Assembly: GCF_013466425.1 (NCBI RefSeq)
Contig: NZ_CP059165.1
Coordinates: 806,001-870,000, forward strand
DNA length: 64,000 bases
Source of the DNA: Mycobacterium vicinigordonae
Lineage (GTDB): Bacteria > Actinomycetota > Actinomycetes > Mycobacteriales > Mycobacteriaceae
Reading direction: 5' to 3'
Positions 1 through 11,894 of the stretch are shown here, one piece after another. The translations under genes were made by a program, and so were the position numbers. The first letter of the stretch is position 1; each line of letters begins with the position of its first letter. Under the pieces are notes generated by a model. The model saw nothing but the letters and a program-made list of their open reading frames with translations. It was not told the DNA's origin and made no database searches.

Positions 1-615
1 AAGGTGTGCCCCAACTGCAACGGCGCCGGCGTAATCAACCGCAACCAGGGCGCGTTCGGCTTCTCCGAACCCTGCACCGAGTGCCGCGGCAGCGGCTCGA
101 TCATCGAACATCCCTGCGAGGAGTGCAAAGGCACCGGCGTCACCACCCGCACCCGCACGATCAACGTGCGGATCCCGCCGGGTGTCGAGGACGGGCAGCG
201 GATCAGGCTTGCCGGCCAAGGCGAAGCCGGGTTGCGGGGGGCGCCGTCGGGGGATTTGTACGTCACGGTTCATGTCCGGCCGGACAAGGTGTTCGGCCGT
301 GACGGCGACGACCTGACCGTCACCGTGCCAGTCAGCTTCACCGAATTGGCTTTGGGCTCAACGCTTTCGGTGCCTACCTTGGACGGCAAGGTCGGTGTCC
401 GGGTACCCAAGGGCACGGCCGATGGCCGCATCCTGCGGGTGCGTGGACGCGGGGTCCCCAAGCGCAGCGGCGGTGCCGGCGACCTGTTGGTGACCGTCAA
501 GGTGGCCGTTCCGCCGAACGTGGAAGGCCCTGCGCAGGAGGCGCTCGAAGCCTATGCCGCGGCCGAGCGGTCCAGCGGGTTCGACCCGCGTGCAGGTTGG
601 GCAGGTAACCGCTGA
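1..615 (+). CDS. dnaJ1: Chaperone DnaJ1, C-terminal part (5' cut by window edge)
   Basis: Co-chaperone of DnaK (Hsp40). It stimulates DnaK ATPase and holds unfolded protein in the cytoplasm. The reading frame is open from base 1, so the J domain and Gly/Phe region lie outside the window. Visible are three of the four CxxCxGxG zinc motifs ([24 protein letters not shown]) and then the two C-terminal beta-sandwich substrate domains, including [13 protein letters not shown] and the GDLYV motif. The stop codon overlaps the hspR start by one base (TGATG), so the two are translationally coupled. This is the normal end of the mycobacterial dnaK-grpE-dnaJ1-hspR operon, and hspR downstream supports dnaJ1 rather than dnaJ2. 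Confidence 0.95.
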   Translation, partial: KVCPNCNGAGVINRNQGAFGFSEPCTECRGSGSIIEHPCEECKGTGVTTRTRTINVRIPPGVEDGQRIRLAGQGEAGLRGAPSGDLYVTVHVRPDKVFGRDGDDLTVTVPVSFTELALGSTLSVPTLDGKVGVRVPKGTADGRILRVRGRGVPKRSGGAGDLLVTVKVAVPPNVEGPAQEALEAYAAAERSSGFDPRAGWAGNR

Positions 616-989
616 TGGCTTCGAATAAAGAGGGATCGCGAACGTTTCTGATCTCGGTGGCCGCCGAGCTGGCCGGTATGCATGCGCAGACCCTGCGCAC
701 CTACGACCGGCTGGGCCTGGTCCGCCCGCAGCGCACCGCCGGTGGCGGGCGGCGGTACTCCGAGCATGACGTGGACCTGCTGCGCGAGGTGCAGCGCCTG
801 TCGCAGGACGAAGGCGTGAATCTGGCTGGGATCAAACGGATTATCGAGCTGACCAATCACGTCGAAGCACTGCAGTCGCGGCTCAAGGAGTTGTCCGAAG
901 AGCTGGCGACGTTGCGGGCCAGTCAGCGTCGGGAGCTTGCGGTGGTGCCGAAGAACACCGCCCTCGTCGTCTGGCAACCGCGCCGGTGA
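615..989 (+). CDS. hspR: Heat-shock repressor HspR (MerR family)
   Basis: A 124-residue MerR-type repressor that, with DnaK as co-repressor, binds HAIR inverted repeats and shuts off dnaK and clpB. The N-terminal winged helix carries the MerR signature QTLRTYDRLGLVRPQRT, followed by GGGRRYSEHDVDLL. A coiled-coil dimerisation helix follows at about residues 75-100. The C-terminal hydrophobic tail (TALVVWQPRR) is typical of mycobacterial HspR. It overlaps dnaJ1 by one base. Its stop codon lies inside the first unit of the 52-bp tandem repeat. A probable target operator is in this window before clpB (23277-23297). Confidence 0.96.
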   Translation: MASNKEGSRTFLISVAAELAGMHAQTLRTYDRLGLVRPQRTAGGGRRYSEHDVDLLREVQRLSQDEGVNLAGIKRIIELTNHVEALQSRLKELSEELATLRASQRRELAVVPKNTALVVWQPRR

Positions 990-1225
990 GCGGAGCCCGC
1001 GTAGCGGGCGAGCGAGCGGCGCCATGGGTGGAGGTCGGTGAGCGGAGCCCGCGTAGCGGGCGAGCGAGCGGCGCCATGGGTGGAGGTCGGTGAGCGGAGC
1101 CCGCGTAGCGGGCGAGCGAGCGGCGCCATGGGTGGAGGTCGGTGAGCGGAGCCCGCGTAGCGGGCGAGCGAGCGGCGCCATGGGTGGAGGTCGGTGAGCG
1201 GAGCCCGCGTAGCGGGTGAGCGAGC
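985..1225. repeat. 52-bp tandem repeat (MIRU/VNTR-like), 4 full copies plus a partial fifth
   Basis: Units begin at 985, 1037, 1089, 1141 and 1193, an exact 52-bp period. The four full copies look identical. The fifth is a 33-bp partial with one C-to-T change. Each unit holds a hairpin, CCCGC-gta-GCGGG, flanked by GAGC/GCTC. The first unit contains the hspR stop and the partial fifth runs up to the stop of the convergent PPE gene, so the array fills the whole intergenic space. Stop codons embedded in repeat ends are typical of mycobacterial interspersed repetitive units. By position it corresponds to the region of the M. tuberculosis typing locus Mtub04 (VNTR 0424), from memory. The hairpins could also act as bidirectional terminators. 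Confidence 0.9.
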
Positions 1226-4200
1226 TAAATGATGTTGTTGAAGAATCCGGACAGGTCGCGGCCGAAGTTTAACCCACCGGATACGAACGCCTGGGTCATC
1301 ATGTTGAGCATAGTCGTGTTGAAGAAGCCCGATATGAAGTTGCCCATGTTCGCCCAGCCGGATTCGAGCGTGCCGCTATTCTGCAAACCCGAAAGGTTCG
1401 GGCCCGCACCGTTGAACGCGCCGGAGATCTGTTTGAACGCGTTGCCAATGCCTGAGACTGCGCCGTTGGCAGAGTTGAAGAAGCCCGACGCGCCGCCCGC
1501 CCCGGAGTTGAAGAAGCCCGAAGACGGGTCGGTGCCGAAGTTGAAGAACCCGGGCGTTTGTTGCCAATCGAAGCCGAAGGTGAAGGGTCCCACTGTTCCG
1601 TTGTCGGCAAAGTTGATCGGGTACGAGATGTTGAAGCTCAACGGCGTCTCTGGGTTGATCACCGACGGATTGAGTGTAAAGGGACCCAAGGTCTCGGTAC
1701 TGATGGGAATTGGGGGGGATGTCCCGGACAGCACACATCCCACGAACGGGATGTAGATGATGCAGACGGTGACTTCTAGGCTGATCGGGATCTGGAACTG
1801 CGAGATGGTGAACATGTCTTGGGTGACGGCGTTGATCGTTCCGGTGATCGGGATGTCGATGTCACCGACAATGCTGTAATCCCAGGGGATCGCCGGGATG
1901 GTGCTCTGGTACTGCAAATGTGCCAAGCCCTGGTAGTCGCCCCGCCAGAAGAACCCGTTGCTGTAGTTGCCGCCGTTGAACGCACCGGTGTTGAAATTGC
2001 CGTAGTTGGCGACGCCGGTGTTGGAGTTGCCTGAGTTGAGGTAGCCGGTGTTGTAACTGCCCGTGTTGAAGTCGCCGGAGTTGTAACTTCCAGGGTTGAA
2101 GCTGCCGGTGTTGGTGTTGCCGGAGTTGAACAATCCGGTGTTGTAGTTGCCCGCGTTGCCGATTCCGGTGTTGACCTGGCCGGTGTTGAAGAAGCCGGTG
2201 TTGACCAGGCCGGCGTTGCCGATGCCAGTGTTGAAGCTGCCGGAGTTACCGATGCCCCAGTTGCCGTCGCCGGAGTTGAAGAAGCCGACGTTGTTGGTGC
2301 CGGAGTTGAACAGTCCGATGTTGCCGCTGCCGGAGTTGAACCCGCCAAATCCGGTCTGCGCGTTGCCGACCAGTCCGATCCCGATGTTGCCGTCACCGGT
2401 GTTGCCGAAGCCGATGTTGCCATTACCGGTGTTGCCGAACCCGATGTTGAAGCTGCCGGTGTTGCCGATCCCGATGTTCTGCAGCGCCGCGGTGAGTGCC
2501 GGCCCGGAGTTGCCGAAGCCCCAGTTTCCGCTGCCGAAGTTGGCAGGGCCAAAGTTGTAGCTGCCGATGTTAGCGGCACCGAAGTTGTAGCTGCCGATGT
2601 TGCCGTTGCCGAAGTTGTAGTTGCCGATGTTGGCGTTGCCGATATTGAACGCGCCCAGGTTGGCGTTGCCGATATTCCAGAAGCCATTGTTGGCTAGACC
2701 CAAGCTGAACGTGGTCGCGTTCGGGCCGTTCTGGAACAGGCCGGCCAGGTTGGTACCGATGTTGTGGAAGCCCGACAAGTTGGCCGGTGTCGCACTGCCG
2801 GTGTTGAACAAACCAGAGATGGCGTCGCCGAGGTTGGAGAAGCCCGACTGCATCGACCCGTAGTTGAAGAACCCGGAGTTGCCGAGTGCCGCGGTCGCGT
2901 AGTTGAACAGGCCCGAGTTGCTGCCGAAGTTCTGGAAGCCCGACGACAGGCCGCTGCCGAAGTTGAAGAACCCCGACGACGGAGATGTGGTGAAATTGCC
3001 GATTCCTGGCCAGGGTTTGAGATCCAGTAGCGGGATATAGGCGGGACCGGCGCCGAACAGACCCTGAATGTGGATGTTCGTGGAGCCGTCGGGGTTACCG
3101 ATGTTGAAGTTGATGGCGGGCTGATTGCCGAAACTGATGGTGATGGGTGTGTTCGATGGGGCGGACGCGCCGCCGCCGTGGATGTTGATCGGGCCGATCG
3201 GGGCCAACACCGTTCCGGCGAGGATGCCGATGTCGAGCGTTCCCCGGGCGGGGATTTGCGGAATAGTGATGGCCGGAATGCTGATGTCGGTGATGGTGCC
3301 GGTGATGGGGATGTTGATCGGCACATCGACGGTGAGCCAGCCGTTGATGCGTTCCACGACGATGGTGTAGTTGGCCGACAGCAGACCCTGGCCGTCGGCC
3401 CGCCAGAACCAGCCGTTGTTCATGCTGCCGGTCATGAACCCGCCGGTGTCGAAGTTGCCGGCGTTGGCAATTCCGGTGTTGTAGTTGCCGATGTTGTAGA
3501 AGCCCGTGTTTGTGTTGCCGGTGTTGCCGATGCCCGTGTTGAAGTTGCCGGGGTTGAATAGGCCGGTGTTGTAGTCGCCCGGGTTGGCGATGCCGGTGTT
3601 GAAGCTGCCGGTGTTGAACATGCCGGTGTTGAAGTTGCCCGCATTGCCGATGCCGGTGTTGTTGGTGCCGGTGTTGCCGATGCCCCAGTTCCCGGTGCCC
3701 GAGTTGCCGATGCCGACGTTGCCGGTACCGGAGTTGAACAGGCCGATGTTGAAGCTGCCGGAGTTCGTGCCGCCGATCCCGATCTGGTTGTCGCCGGACA
3801 GGCCAATACCTATCCCACCGTTGGCCATATTGCCGATGCCGAAATTGCCGGTGCCGGAATTGAAGAAGCCGGTGTTGCCGGTGCCGGAATTGAAGAAGCC
3901 GGTGTTTCCGGTGCCGGAATTGAAGAAGCCGGTATTGCCCGAACCGGACGACAGTGAGCCGAAACCGGTCTGGTTGTCGCCGGTGAGCCCAATGCCGATG
4001 TTGTTGTTGCCGGTATTGAACAAGCCGATGTTGTAGTTTCCGGTGTTGGCGATCCCCTGGTTGAAATTGCCGGCGTTGGAGAGGCCAAAGTTGTCGTTGC
4101 CCAGGTTGAACAGGCCCAAGTTGTTCATGCCGAAGTTGAGCGGTCCGAACCCGAATTGCCCGTTGCCGGTCAGGCCGATGCCGATGTTGTTGTTGCCGGT

Positions 4201-7200
4201 GTTGCCGAAACCGATGTTGCCGTCGCCGGTATTGCCAATGCCGAAGTTGTAGTTGCCGATGTTGCCGAAGCCCACGTTGTGCAGGGCGGCGGTCAGTCCG
4301 GGGCCCGCGTTGTCGAACCCGATGTTCCCGCTGCCGACGTTGCCGAAGCCGATGTTGAGGTCGCCGAGGTTGCCGAAGCCGAAGTTCTGGCTGCCGATAT
4401 TGGCGCTGCCCAGGTTGAAATTTCCGATGTTCGCGTCGCCCAGGTTCAGTCGGCCGAGGTCGGCCAGGCCCGCGTTGAAGATGGTGCCGGCTTGATCGCG
4501 GAACAAGCCGGATAGGTTGGTGCCGATGTTGTTGAGGCCAGACAGGTGGGCCGGCGTGGCGAGGTCGACCGTGCTGGTGTTGTAGAAGCCGGAGACGGTG
4601 TTACCGAGGTTGGCCCAACCTGAGGTCAGCGAGCCGAGGTTTTGGAAGCCCGAGACCGAGGTGCTCGTGGCGTTCCACCAGCCGGAGACGTTGGCGCCCA
4701 TGTTGCCGAACCCGGACACGCTGCCCGGGCCGCTGTTGAAGAAGCCCGACGACGGCGCGCTGGTGGTGTTCCCGAATCCGGGCGTCGCCGGAATGTCGAG
4801 GAAAACGACGTGGATCGGACCTAATGCACTGCGGATATGGATCGGGATCGAGCTTGAACCGTCGGGGTTGCCGATGTTGATGTCGATCTTCGGCAGGGTG
4901 CCGGAAATGCTCGGAATTGCGATGGGTCCGATGACGAAGTTCGTGATCCCGAGTGCGTTGATGACGATGGCCGGGAACGTGAAGCCGTTGACCAGCAGGT
5001 TGGAGAGGTCTGCGTTGATGGGAATATGGACCGGAATATTGATGTCCATGTTCAGCAGCGGGAATTCCGGGATGTCGAGCGCTAAATGCGCACCCAGCAG
5101 GCCCTGGTAATCGCCCCGCCAGAGGATGCCATTGTTGAAGCTGCCACCGTTGAAGAACCCGGTGTTGACGTTGCCGTAGTTGCCCAAGCCGGTGTTGTAG
5201 TTACCGCTGTTGAAATCACCGGTGTTGTAGCTGCCCGAGTTGTAGTTACCGGTGTTGAAGTTGCCGGTGTTGTCCATCCCGGTGTTGTAGTTGCCGGGGT
5301 TCGCGAAGCCGGTGTTGGTGGTACCGACGTTGAACAGGCCGGTGTTGTAGTCGCCCGCGTTCGCGATGCCGGTATTGCCGTTACCCGGATTCCACATGCC
5401 CCAGTTGCCGATACCGGCGTTCGCGATGCCCTGGTTGCCGATGCCCGAGTTGCCGATGCCCACGTTGCCGGTCCCGGAGTTGAAGAATCCGACATTGTTG
5501 GTGCCCGAGTTGAACAGCCCGATGTTGCCGGAGCCGGAGTTGAGGGCGCCGAACCCGACTTGGCCGTTGCCGGTGAGGCCGATGCCGATGTTGTTGTTGC
5601 CGGTATTGCCAAAGCCGATGTTGAAGCTGCCGTCGTTACCAAAGCCCCGGTTGTAGTTGCCTAGGTTGCCCAGGCCGAAGTTGTTGTTGCCCAGGTTTCC
5701 AGAGCCGACGTTGTAGCTGCCGAGGTTTCCGGAGAAGACGTTATTGTTCCCCACGTTGCCGAGGCCGAAGTTGTTGCTGCCGAGGTTGCCGAAGCCGAAG
5801 TTGTCGTTGCCGACATTGCCGTCGCCGATGTTGCCGAAACCGATGTTGGCCGCGCCGATGTTGGCGATCGGATTGTTGTTGAAGAAGCCGGCGATGTTGT
5901 TGCCGATGTTCTCGATGCCGGAAACGTTGCCGGGGTTGACCAGTCCCAGGGTGCTGGTGTTGACGAAGCCCGAGACTGTGTTGCCGAAGTTGGAAACGCC
6001 GGAGAGCAGGTCGCCGAAGTTCTTGAAGCCGGAGACACCCGTCATGCCTGACGTGAGGTTGAACAGGCCCGACACGTTGCCGCCGACGTTGAAGAAGCCC
6101 GATGAGGTGCCCGAACCGCTGTTGAAGAACCCCGACGACGGGGCGGTCGTGGTGTTCAGGAAGCCGGGCGTGGCAGGAATGTCGATGAAGGGAATTTTGA
6201 TGGGCAGCAGGCTGCCGATGCCGGTGATATCGATCAGTGGCGGTCCTGGCGGCATGCTGCTGCCGCCCCCGATGTTGCCGCCGATTGCGGGAAGCCTGAT
6301 CAAGATATTCGGGATGGAGAACGATTGAACGTTGATCACCCTGGCCGTGATGGAGCCGAAGAAGGTCGCGTCAACAACCAAGGACGGGATGGTGAAGCCC
6401 TGCACGGTAACGATGCCCAGGTTGGCGGTGATCGGGATGTTGAGGTAGATGGGTACGTGGAGCTTGACCGGGATAGCGGTATCGGGGATGGATTCGGTGA
6501 AGTTGAAGCCCCACAGCCCCTGATAATCGCCCCGCCAGAATATGCCGTTGTTGTAGTTGCCGGCGTTGAAGAAGCCCGTGTTGACATTGCCCGAGTTCCC
6601 GGCGCCGGTGTTGTAGTCGCCGACGTTGAACCAGCCGGTGTTGTAATTTCCCGGATTGAAGCTGAAAGTGTTGAAGTTACCGGCGTTGAAGTTGCCGGAG
6701 TTGTAGCTGCCGACGTTGCCGACGCCCGTGTTGACGTTGCCGGGGTTGAAGAAGCCGGTGTTGACGTTGCCGGCGTTGAAGAAGCCCGTGTTGGTGACGC
6801 CGGCATTGCCGATACCCCAGTTTCCGGCGCCGGAGTTGCCGATACCGACGTTGCCGGTACCTGAGTTGAACAGGCCCACATTGTTGGTTCCGGAGTTGAA
6901 CAGCCCGCTGTTTCCGGTCCCGGAATTCCACCCGCCGAAGCCCTGTTGGTCGGTGCCGTCGAGACCGATGCCGACGTTGTGGTTGCCGGTGTTCGCCAGG
7001 CCCAGGCTGGTGTTGCCGGTGTTCGCGAAACCGATGTTGGAGTTGCCGGCGTTGCCGAAGCCGAAGTTGGAGTTGCCGAGGTTGCCCCAGCCGTTGTTGT
7101 GATCGCCCAGGTTGCCCAGGCCGATGTTGTGACTACCGAGGTTGCCAAAGCCGAGATTGGCCAGACCGTTGTTGGCGAAACCGATGTTGTTGTTGCCGAC

Positions 7201-10200
7201 GTTGCCGAAACCGATGTTGTTGTCGCCGACGTTGCCGAAACCGATGTTGTTCGACCCGACGTTGCCCAGGCCTAGGTTGAACGTCGAGAAGCCCGGCGGG
7301 GGCACCTGGCTGTAGAACAGGCCCGCGAGGTTGGTGCCCACGTTCGAAATACCCGATACGTTGGCCGGTGTGGCCAGGCCCGTGTTGAACAGGCCCGAGA
7401 TGCCGTCACCGAGGTTCGACATGCCCGAGAGCAACGAGCCGTAGTTCTTGTACCCAGACACACCTCCGAGAAGCGAGAAGTTCTGGATGCCGGAGATATT
7501 GGCGCCGGCGTTCAGGAGGCCCGAGACCGTTCCGGTGCCACTGTTGAAGAAGCCCGACGACGGCGCGGTGGTGGTATTAAAGATTCCCGGCGTCGCCGGG
7601 ATGTTGAACAGTGTCCAGTCGGCCGGTCCGATGGAGGCTGTCGCCGGAATGAAGATGTGCGTTGAGCCGTCCAGGGCCCCGATATTGGCGTTGATTGCGG
7701 GGCCGATGACCGTGATGGGTGGGATGGTCAGAGACCTGATCACCCCCGAGGCCAGTGGGAGCGGCCCGATTGCGACGTCCAGCCCGAACGCCACATCCCT
7801 CATGGTTATTCCGCTGAACACCGTGTTGGTGAAGCCTGCGGTGATCGGGATGTTCACCGGAATGTCGACGGTGACGTGCGCTGGAATCTCAGGAATGTGG
7901 ATTCGGTATCCAGCACCGAACAGGCCCTGCTGATTGCCGCGCCATAGGAAGCCGTTGTTCATGTCGCCGGTGCTGAATGCGCCGGTGTCGATGTTGCCGG
8001 TGTTAGCGAAACCCGTGTTGTAGTTGCCGCTGTTGGAACCGCCGGTGTTGTAGTTGCCCAGGTTGTCCGTGCCGGTGTTGAACGAGCCGATGTTGGCGAC
8101 GCCGGTGTTGTAGTTGCCGCCGTTTGCGATACCGGTATTGAAGTTGCCGGTGTTGAAGAAACCGGTGTTGGTATTGCCGGCGTTGCCGATGCCGGTGTTG
8201 AAGCTGCCCGTATTGCCGATGCCCCAGTTGCCGTTGCCGGTGTTGCCGATGCCGACGTTGCCGGTGCCGGAGTTGCCGAAGCCGATGTTGTCGCTGCCGG
8301 AGTTGAACATGCCGGCGAAGTTGATGCCGATCTGATTGTTGCCGGTCAGGCCGATGCCGATGTTGCCGTTGCCGGTGTTGCCGAAGCCGACGTTGCCGTC
8401 GCCGGTGTTGCCGAAACCGAAGTTGTCGCTGCCGAGGTTGCCGAAGCCGATGTTGTGCAGCGCGGCGGTGAGCCCCGGGCCGGCGTTACCGAAACCGAAG
8501 TTTCCGTCGCCGACGTTACCGAAACCGAAGTTGTCGCTGCCGAGGTTGCCGAGGCCGAAGTTGCTGAAGCCTTGGTTCCCACTGCCGATGTTGAGGCCGC
8601 CGAGGTTTCCGTCGCCGATATTGAAGGCGCCGAGGTTGCCCAAGCCGAAATTGAAGGTGCTGCCGGACGCGGTGTTGAAGACTCCGGACAGATTGGCCCC
8701 GAGGTTGTCGATACCGGAGATGTTGGCCGCGGTGGCGAGGTTGAGAGTGCTGGTGTTGTAAAAGCCAGAGACGCTGTTGCCGAGGTTCGCCCAGCCCGAA
8801 ACCAGCGAACCGACGTTCTGGAAGCCGGAGTTGCCGAGCGCGGTCGCGACGTTCAACATGCCCGACGTGCCTGCGCCCAGGTTCTGGAAACCGGATGATC
8901 CGCCGGTACCGCTGTTGAAAAAGCCTGAAGAAGGATTGGTGGTCGAATTCCCGAAACCGGGGGCGGCAGGGATATCCAGGAACGTGATCGTGCGACTCTC
9001 GACGGCGCCGGTGATGCTGATCGGCAATGTGATCGTCGGCCCGCCGATCGTTAGGGTGACGAGCGGAGCGGTGATGGTCGAGCCGCCGAGGATGATGGGA
9101 CCGATGTAGAAGAGTCCCTGCGGGGCGATCAGCGGCACCGGTAGGAAATAGGTCTTGGGGAATACTTGCCCTTCCTGGGTCACTGGAATCACCATGCCGC
9201 CCAGCTGCCTCACCACGTTCACCGGGATGTTCATCGACATGTCTATCGGGACGTAAGGCGTGGTGTAGGAGAGGTTGATAGCGATCTGGCCCGCGTTGTT
9301 GCCCGATTCACCGAAGCCGTTGTTGAAATTGCCGCTGTTGAGGAATCCGGTGTTGACTCGGCCGGTGTTCAGGTAGCCGGTGTTGGTGTCCCCCGGGTTG
9401 ACGCCGCCGGTGTTGACGTTGCCGACGTTGAAGTCGCCGGTATTGGTCCGGCCGACGTTGAAGGAACCGGTGTTGTAGAAGCCGACGTTGAAGAAGCCCG
9501 AGTTGAAGTTGCCGGCGTTGCCGATTCCGGTGTTCCAGTTGCCGGTGTTCCAAAAACCCGTGTTGCCGGTGCCGGGATTCTCCAAGCCCCAGTTGTTGAT
9601 GCCGGCGTTGAGGAACCCGTGGTTGCCGGTGCCTGAGTTGCCAATGCCGACATTCCCGTCGCCCGAGTTGAACAGGCCGACGTTGTTGGTGCCGGAGTTG
9701 AACAGCCCGATATTGCCGGTGCCCGAGTTCGCAGCCCCGATTCCGAACCGGTCGTTGCCGCTGAGCCCGACGCCGATGTTGTTGTTGCCGGTGTTGGCGA
9801 GCCCGACGTTGTTGTTGCCGGTGTTGGCGATGCCCTGGTTGCTGTTGCCTGCGTTGCCGAGGCCGACGTTGTAATTACCCAGATTCGCGAAACCGTAGTT
9901 AAAGTTGCCGGAATTGCCGACACCGACGTTGTTCTGTCCAATATTTGCGTTACCGAAGTTCCCCGCGCCGACATTGCTGGCGCCGAAGTTTGAAGTACCG
10001 AGGTTGCCGAATCCGATGTTTCTGTCACCGGAATTGCCGAAGCCGATGTTGCCGCTTCCGGAGTTTCCGATTCCGATGTTGTCCTGGCCGACGTTTCCGA
10101 ACCCGAGGTTGTCGGTGCCGACATTCGCCAAGCCCAGATCTAACGAGAAGTTTCGGAAGAAACCCGAAACGAAGCTGCCCTTGTTGGCAACACCGGAGGT

Positions 10201-11757
10201 GAATGCCGGCAGTGTGACGGCCAGACTGCTTGTGTTCAACAAACCCGAAACGGTGTTGCCGGAGTTCAAGTAGCCGGAAATGGAGGCGCCGCTGTTTCCG
10301 ATGCCCGATGCACCGACGCCCAGGGCGTTCGCTGCCGTATTGAAAAAACCGGAGTTGTTGGCGCCGGTGTTGTAGACACCCGACGCGGCGCCCTGGCCTG
10401 TGTTGAAGAAACCTGACGAGGGGAGAGTGGTCGAGTTGAAGAAGCCCGCTCCGCCACCGAAGTACTGGCCGTGGTTGTCACCGCGCCACAGGATCCCGTT
10501 GTTAAAGTTGCCTGTGTTCAAGGCGCCGGTGTTGACGTTGCCCGGGTTGATAAGACCCGTGTTGTAGTTGCCGTAGTTCAGGAAGCCGGTGTTGTAATTG
10601 CCCACGTTAACGCCACCGGTGTTACTGTTGCCCGGATTCAGGAAGCCGGAGTTGTAGTTGCCCGTGTTGCCCCAGCCGGTGTTGGCGATCCCGCTGTTGA
10701 AGAAGCCGGTGTTGGCTTCGCCGGAGTTCCCGATGCCGGTGTTGAAGCTGTTGCCTGAGTTGCCGATGCCCCAGTTGCCATCACCAGAGTTGCCGATACC
10801 GACGTTATTGGTACCCGAGTTGAACAATCCGATGTTGCCGGTCCCGGAGTTGAAGCCGCCGAATCCGTTGAGGCCGCTTCCGCTGAGACCGATGCCAACG
10901 TTGCCGTTGCCGGTGTTGCCGAAGCCGATGTTGTTGTTGCCGGTGTTGCCGAAGCCAATGTTTCCGCTGCCGGTGTTTCCGAAACCGATGTTACTCACGG
11001 CGGCCGTCAGCCCCGGGCCGATGTTTCCGAAGCCGAAATTTCCGGTGCCGAAGTTGCCGAGGCCAAAGTTGAGGTCACCGACGTTGGCCGAACCGATGTT
11101 GAAGTTGCCAATGTTGGCGTTGCCGAAGTTGCCGTCACCGACATTGACCAAACCAACATTGATGGACGGTCTGGCAGCCACCGCTGCGAGCGCGTCCAGA
11201 CTCGGGACGCTGGTTGGGGAAGAGACACCGAGCAGGCTCAGCAGACCCTCGGGGAACGGGACGAGCGCTGCTGCCGCCGACGCGGCGCCGGTGTAGTAAT
11301 CGAACATCGCGACCACGTCCTGGGCCCACATCTGTTCGTAGCTGGCTTCGCTGGCGGCGATTGCCGGCGCGTTTTGGCCGAATATGTTCGACAGGACCAG
11401 CGACACGAACTGGGAGCGGTTGGCCGAGATGATCGCCGGGTGGACCGTGGCGGACACTGCGGCTTCGAAGGCCGCTGCCGCGACTCGAGCCTGTGCTCCG
11501 GCCTCTTCGGCCTGCGTCGCCGCCGTCGTCAACCAGCCCAGGTAGGGCGCCGCGGCGCTGGCCATGGCCGCCGCGGATGCGCCCTGCCAGGCGGAGCCCG
11601 CCAGGCCCGCGGTGACCGAGGAGAAGGAGGACGCCGCCAGGCCCAGCTCGGTGGCCAGCCCGTCCCAGGCCGCCGCCGCCCGCAACATCGGTTCCAAACC
11701 GGCGCCCAACAGCAGACGCGCCGAATTGACCTCCGGAGGAAGCATCGCGAAACTCAT
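1225..11757 (-). CDS. PPE8: Giant PPE-MPTR family protein (PPE8-like)
   Basis: About 3,510 residues. The N-terminal PPE domain (about 180 residues) starts [15 protein letters not shown] and includes the WxG turn (SAWQGASA); PPE domains pair with PE partners for ESX (type VII) export. The rest is major polymorphic tandem repeat, NxGxGNxG-type pentapeptides, broken by seven non-repeat inserts (separate entry). I chose ATG at 11757, which has AGGGAC upstream at good spacing; an in-frame TTG lies one codon earlier. Position next to hspR, strand and size match Rv0355c. No frameshift is apparent across 10.5 kb. A surface or secreted location is inferred from the family; the function is unknown. Confidence 0.9.
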   Translation of the reverse strand: MSFAMLPPEVNSARLLLGAGLEPMLRAAAAWDGLATELGLAASSFSSVTAGLAGSAWQGASAAAMASAAAPYLGWLTTAATQAEEAGAQARVAAAAFEAAVSATVHPAIISANRSQFVSLVLSNIFGQNAPAIAASEASYEQMWAQDVVAMFDYYTGAASAAAALVPFPEGLLSLLGVSSPTSVPSLDALAAVAARPSINVGLVNVGDGNFGNANIGNFNIGSANVGDLNFGLGNFGTGNFGFGNIGPGLTAAVSNIGFGNTGSGNIGFGNTGNNNIGFGNTGNGNVGIGLSGSGLNGFGGFNSGTGNIGLFNSGTNNVGIGNSGDGNWGIGNSGNSFNTGIGNSGEANTGFFNSGIANTGWGNTGNYNSGFLNPGNSNTGGVNVGNYNTGFLNYGNYNTGLINPGNVNTGALNTGNFNNGILWRGDNHGQYFGGGAGFFNSTTLPSSGFFNTGQGAASGVYNTGANNSGFFNTAANALGVGASGIGNSGASISGYLNSGNTVSGLLNTSSLAVTLPAFTSGVANKGSFVSGFFRNFSLDLGLANVGTDNLGFGNVGQDNIGIGNSGSGNIGFGNSGDRNIGFGNLGTSNFGASNVGAGNFGNANIGQNNVGVGNSGNFNYGFANLGNYNVGLGNAGNSNQGIANTGNNNVGLANTGNNNIGVGLSGNDRFGIGAANSGTGNIGLFNSGTNNVGLFNSGDGNVGIGNSGTGNHGFLNAGINNWGLENPGTGNTGFWNTGNWNTGIGNAGNFNSGFFNVGFYNTGSFNVGRTNTGDFNVGNVNTGGVNPGDTNTGYLNTGRVNTGFLNSGNFNNGFGESGNNAGQIAINLSYTTPYVPIDMSMNIPVNVVRQLGGMVIPVTQEGQVFPKTYFLPVPLIAPQGLFYIGPIILGGSTITAPLVTLTIGGPTITLPISITGAVESRTITFLDIPAAPGFGNSTTNPSSGFFNSGTGGSSGFQNLGAGTSGMLNVATALGNSGFQNVGSLVSGWANLGNSVSGFYNTSTLNLATAANISGIDNLGANLSGVFNTASGSTFNFGLGNLGAFNIGDGNLGGLNIGSGNQGFSNFGLGNLGSDNFGFGNVGDGNFGFGNAGPGLTAALHNIGFGNLGSDNFGFGNTGDGNVGFGNTGNGNIGIGLTGNNQIGINFAGMFNSGSDNIGFGNSGTGNVGIGNTGNGNWGIGNTGSFNTGIGNAGNTNTGFFNTGNFNTGIANGGNYNTGVANIGSFNTGTDNLGNYNTGGSNSGNYNTGFANTGNIDTGAFSTGDMNNGFLWRGNQQGLFGAGYRIHIPEIPAHVTVDIPVNIPITAGFTNTVFSGITMRDVAFGLDVAIGPLPLASGVIRSLTIPPITVIGPAINANIGALDGSTHIFIPATASIGPADWTLFNIPATPGIFNTTTAPSSGFFNSGTGTVSGLLNAGANISGIQNFSLLGGVSGYKNYGSLLSGMSNLGDGISGLFNTGLATPANVSGISNVGTNLAGLFYSQVPPPGFSTFNLGLGNVGSNNIGFGNVGDNNIGFGNVGNNNIGFANNGLANLGFGNLGSHNIGLGNLGDHNNGWGNLGNSNFGFGNAGNSNIGFANTGNTSLGLANTGNHNVGIGLDGTDQQGFGGWNSGTGNSGLFNSGTNNVGLFNSGTGNVGIGNSGAGNWGIGNAGVTNTGFFNAGNVNTGFFNPGNVNTGVGNVGSYNSGNFNAGNFNTFSFNPGNYNTGWFNVGDYNTGAGNSGNVNTGFFNAGNYNNGIFWRGDYQGLWGFNFTESIPDTAIPVKLHVPIYLNIPITANLGIVTVQGFTIPSLVVDATFFGSITARVINVQSFSIPNILIRLPAIGGNIGGGSSMPPGPPLIDITGIGSLLPIKIPFIDIPATPGFLNTTTAPSSGFFNSGSGTSSGFFNVGGNVSGLFNLTSGMTGVSGFKNFGDLLSGVSNFGNTVSGFVNTSTLGLVNPGNVSGIENIGNNIAGFFNNNPIANIGAANIGFGNIGDGNVGNDNFGFGNLGSNNFGLGNVGNNNVFSGNLGSYNVGSGNLGNNNFGLGNLGNYNRGFGNDGSFNIGFGNTGNNNIGIGLTGNGQVGFGALNSGSGNIGLFNSGTNNVGFFNSGTGNVGIGNSGIGNQGIANAGIGNWGMWNPGNGNTGIANAGDYNTGLFNVGTTNTGFANPGNYNTGMDNTGNFNTGNYNSGSYNTGDFNSGNYNTGLGNYGNVNTGFFNGGSFNNGILWRGDYQGLLGAHLALDIPEFPLLNMDINIPVHIPINADLSNLLVNGFTFPAIVINALGITNFVIGPIAIPSISGTLPKIDINIGNPDGSSSIPIHIRSALGPIHVVFLDIPATPGFGNTTSAPSSGFFNSGPGSVSGFGNMGANVSGWWNATSTSVSGFQNLGSLTSGWANLGNTVSGFYNTSTVDLATPAHLSGLNNIGTNLSGLFRDQAGTIFNAGLADLGRLNLGDANIGNFNLGSANIGSQNFGFGNLGDLNIGFGNVGSGNIGFDNAGPGLTAALHNVGFGNIGNYNFGIGNTGDGNIGFGNTGNNNIGIGLTGNGQFGFGPLNFGMNNLGLFNLGNDNFGLSNAGNFNQGIANTGNYNIGLFNTGNNNIGIGLTGDNQTGFGSLSSGSGNTGFFNSGTGNTGFFNSGTGNTGFFNSGTGNFGIGNMANGGIGIGLSGDNQIGIGGTNSGSFNIGLFNSGTGNVGIGNSGTGNWGIGNTGTNNTGIGNAGNFNTGMFNTGSFNTGIANPGDYNTGLFNPGNFNTGIGNTGNTNTGFYNIGNYNTGIANAGNFDTGGFMTGSMNNGWFWRADGQGLLSANYTIVVERINGWLTVDVPINIPITGTITDISIPAITIPQIPARGTLDIGILAGTVLAPIGPINIHGGGASAPSNTPITISFGNQPAINFNIGNPDGSTNIHIQGLFGAGPAYIPLLDLKPWPGIGNFTTSPSSGFFNFGSGLSSGFQNFGSNSGLFNYATAALGNSGFFNYGSMQSGFSNLGDAISGLFNTGSATPANLSGFHNIGTNLAGLFQNGPNATTFSLGLANNGFWNIGNANLGAFNIGNANIGNYNFGNGNIGSYNFGAANIGSYNFGPANFGSGNWGFGNSGPALTAALQNIGIGNTGSFNIGFGNTGNGNIGFGNTGDGNIGIGLVGNAQTGFGGFNSGSGNIGLFNSGTNNVGFFNSGDGNWGIGNSGSFNTGIGNAGLVNTGFFNTGQVNTGIGNAGNYNTGLFNSGNTNTGSFNPGSYNSGDFNTGSYNTGYLNSGNSNTGVANYGNFNTGAFNGGNYSNGFFWRGDYQGLAHLQYQSTIPAIPWDYSIVGDIDIPITGTINAVTQDMFTISQFQIPISLEVTVCIIYIPFVGCVLSGTSPPIPISTETLGPFTLNPSVINPETPLSFNISYPINFADNGTVGPFTFGFDWQQTPGFFNFGTDPSSGFFNSGAGGASGFFNSANGAVSGIGNAFKQISGAFNGAGPNLSGLQNSGTLESGWANMGNFISGFFNTTMLNMMTQAFVSGGLNFGRDLSGFFNNII
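1228..11150 (-). repeat. MPTR coding repeat with seven modular inserts
   Basis: The pentapeptide-repeat part of the PPE8-like gene. The array is interrupted seven times. Each insert opens just after an NNG-[FILW]-W-R-[GA] motif (in the second insert the WRG part is replaced by GESGN) and closes with a P-x-PG-[FI]-x-N-x-TT-x-PSSGFFN type motif. The first insert is short (near 10430-10500). The other six are 100-150 residues of beta-rich, repeat-free sequence, near 8950-9310, 7580-7960, 6150-6540, 4770-5130, 3000-3430 and 1530-1950. They share short motifs such as NIPI and IPATPG but are otherwise divergent. The protein is therefore a chain of long super-repeats, each one MPTR beta-solenoid stretch plus one insert. 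Confidence 0.85.
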
Positions 11758-11894
11758 CAATTGTCCCTAACTGCTACCCAACGGTCGATCGGCAGATGAA
11801 TATTCAACAACTGTCGGACGCAGACTCGCATTGATTCGCGGAAAAAGAGTGGGTATTTAGTGCAGAATCCGATTCTGGTGGAGCTGGTACCGGT

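Noticed and set aside
985..1225. CRISPR-like regular repeats
   Set aside because: The repeats are contiguous 52-bp copies with no unique spacers, and no cas genes are nearby. It is a tandem repeat.
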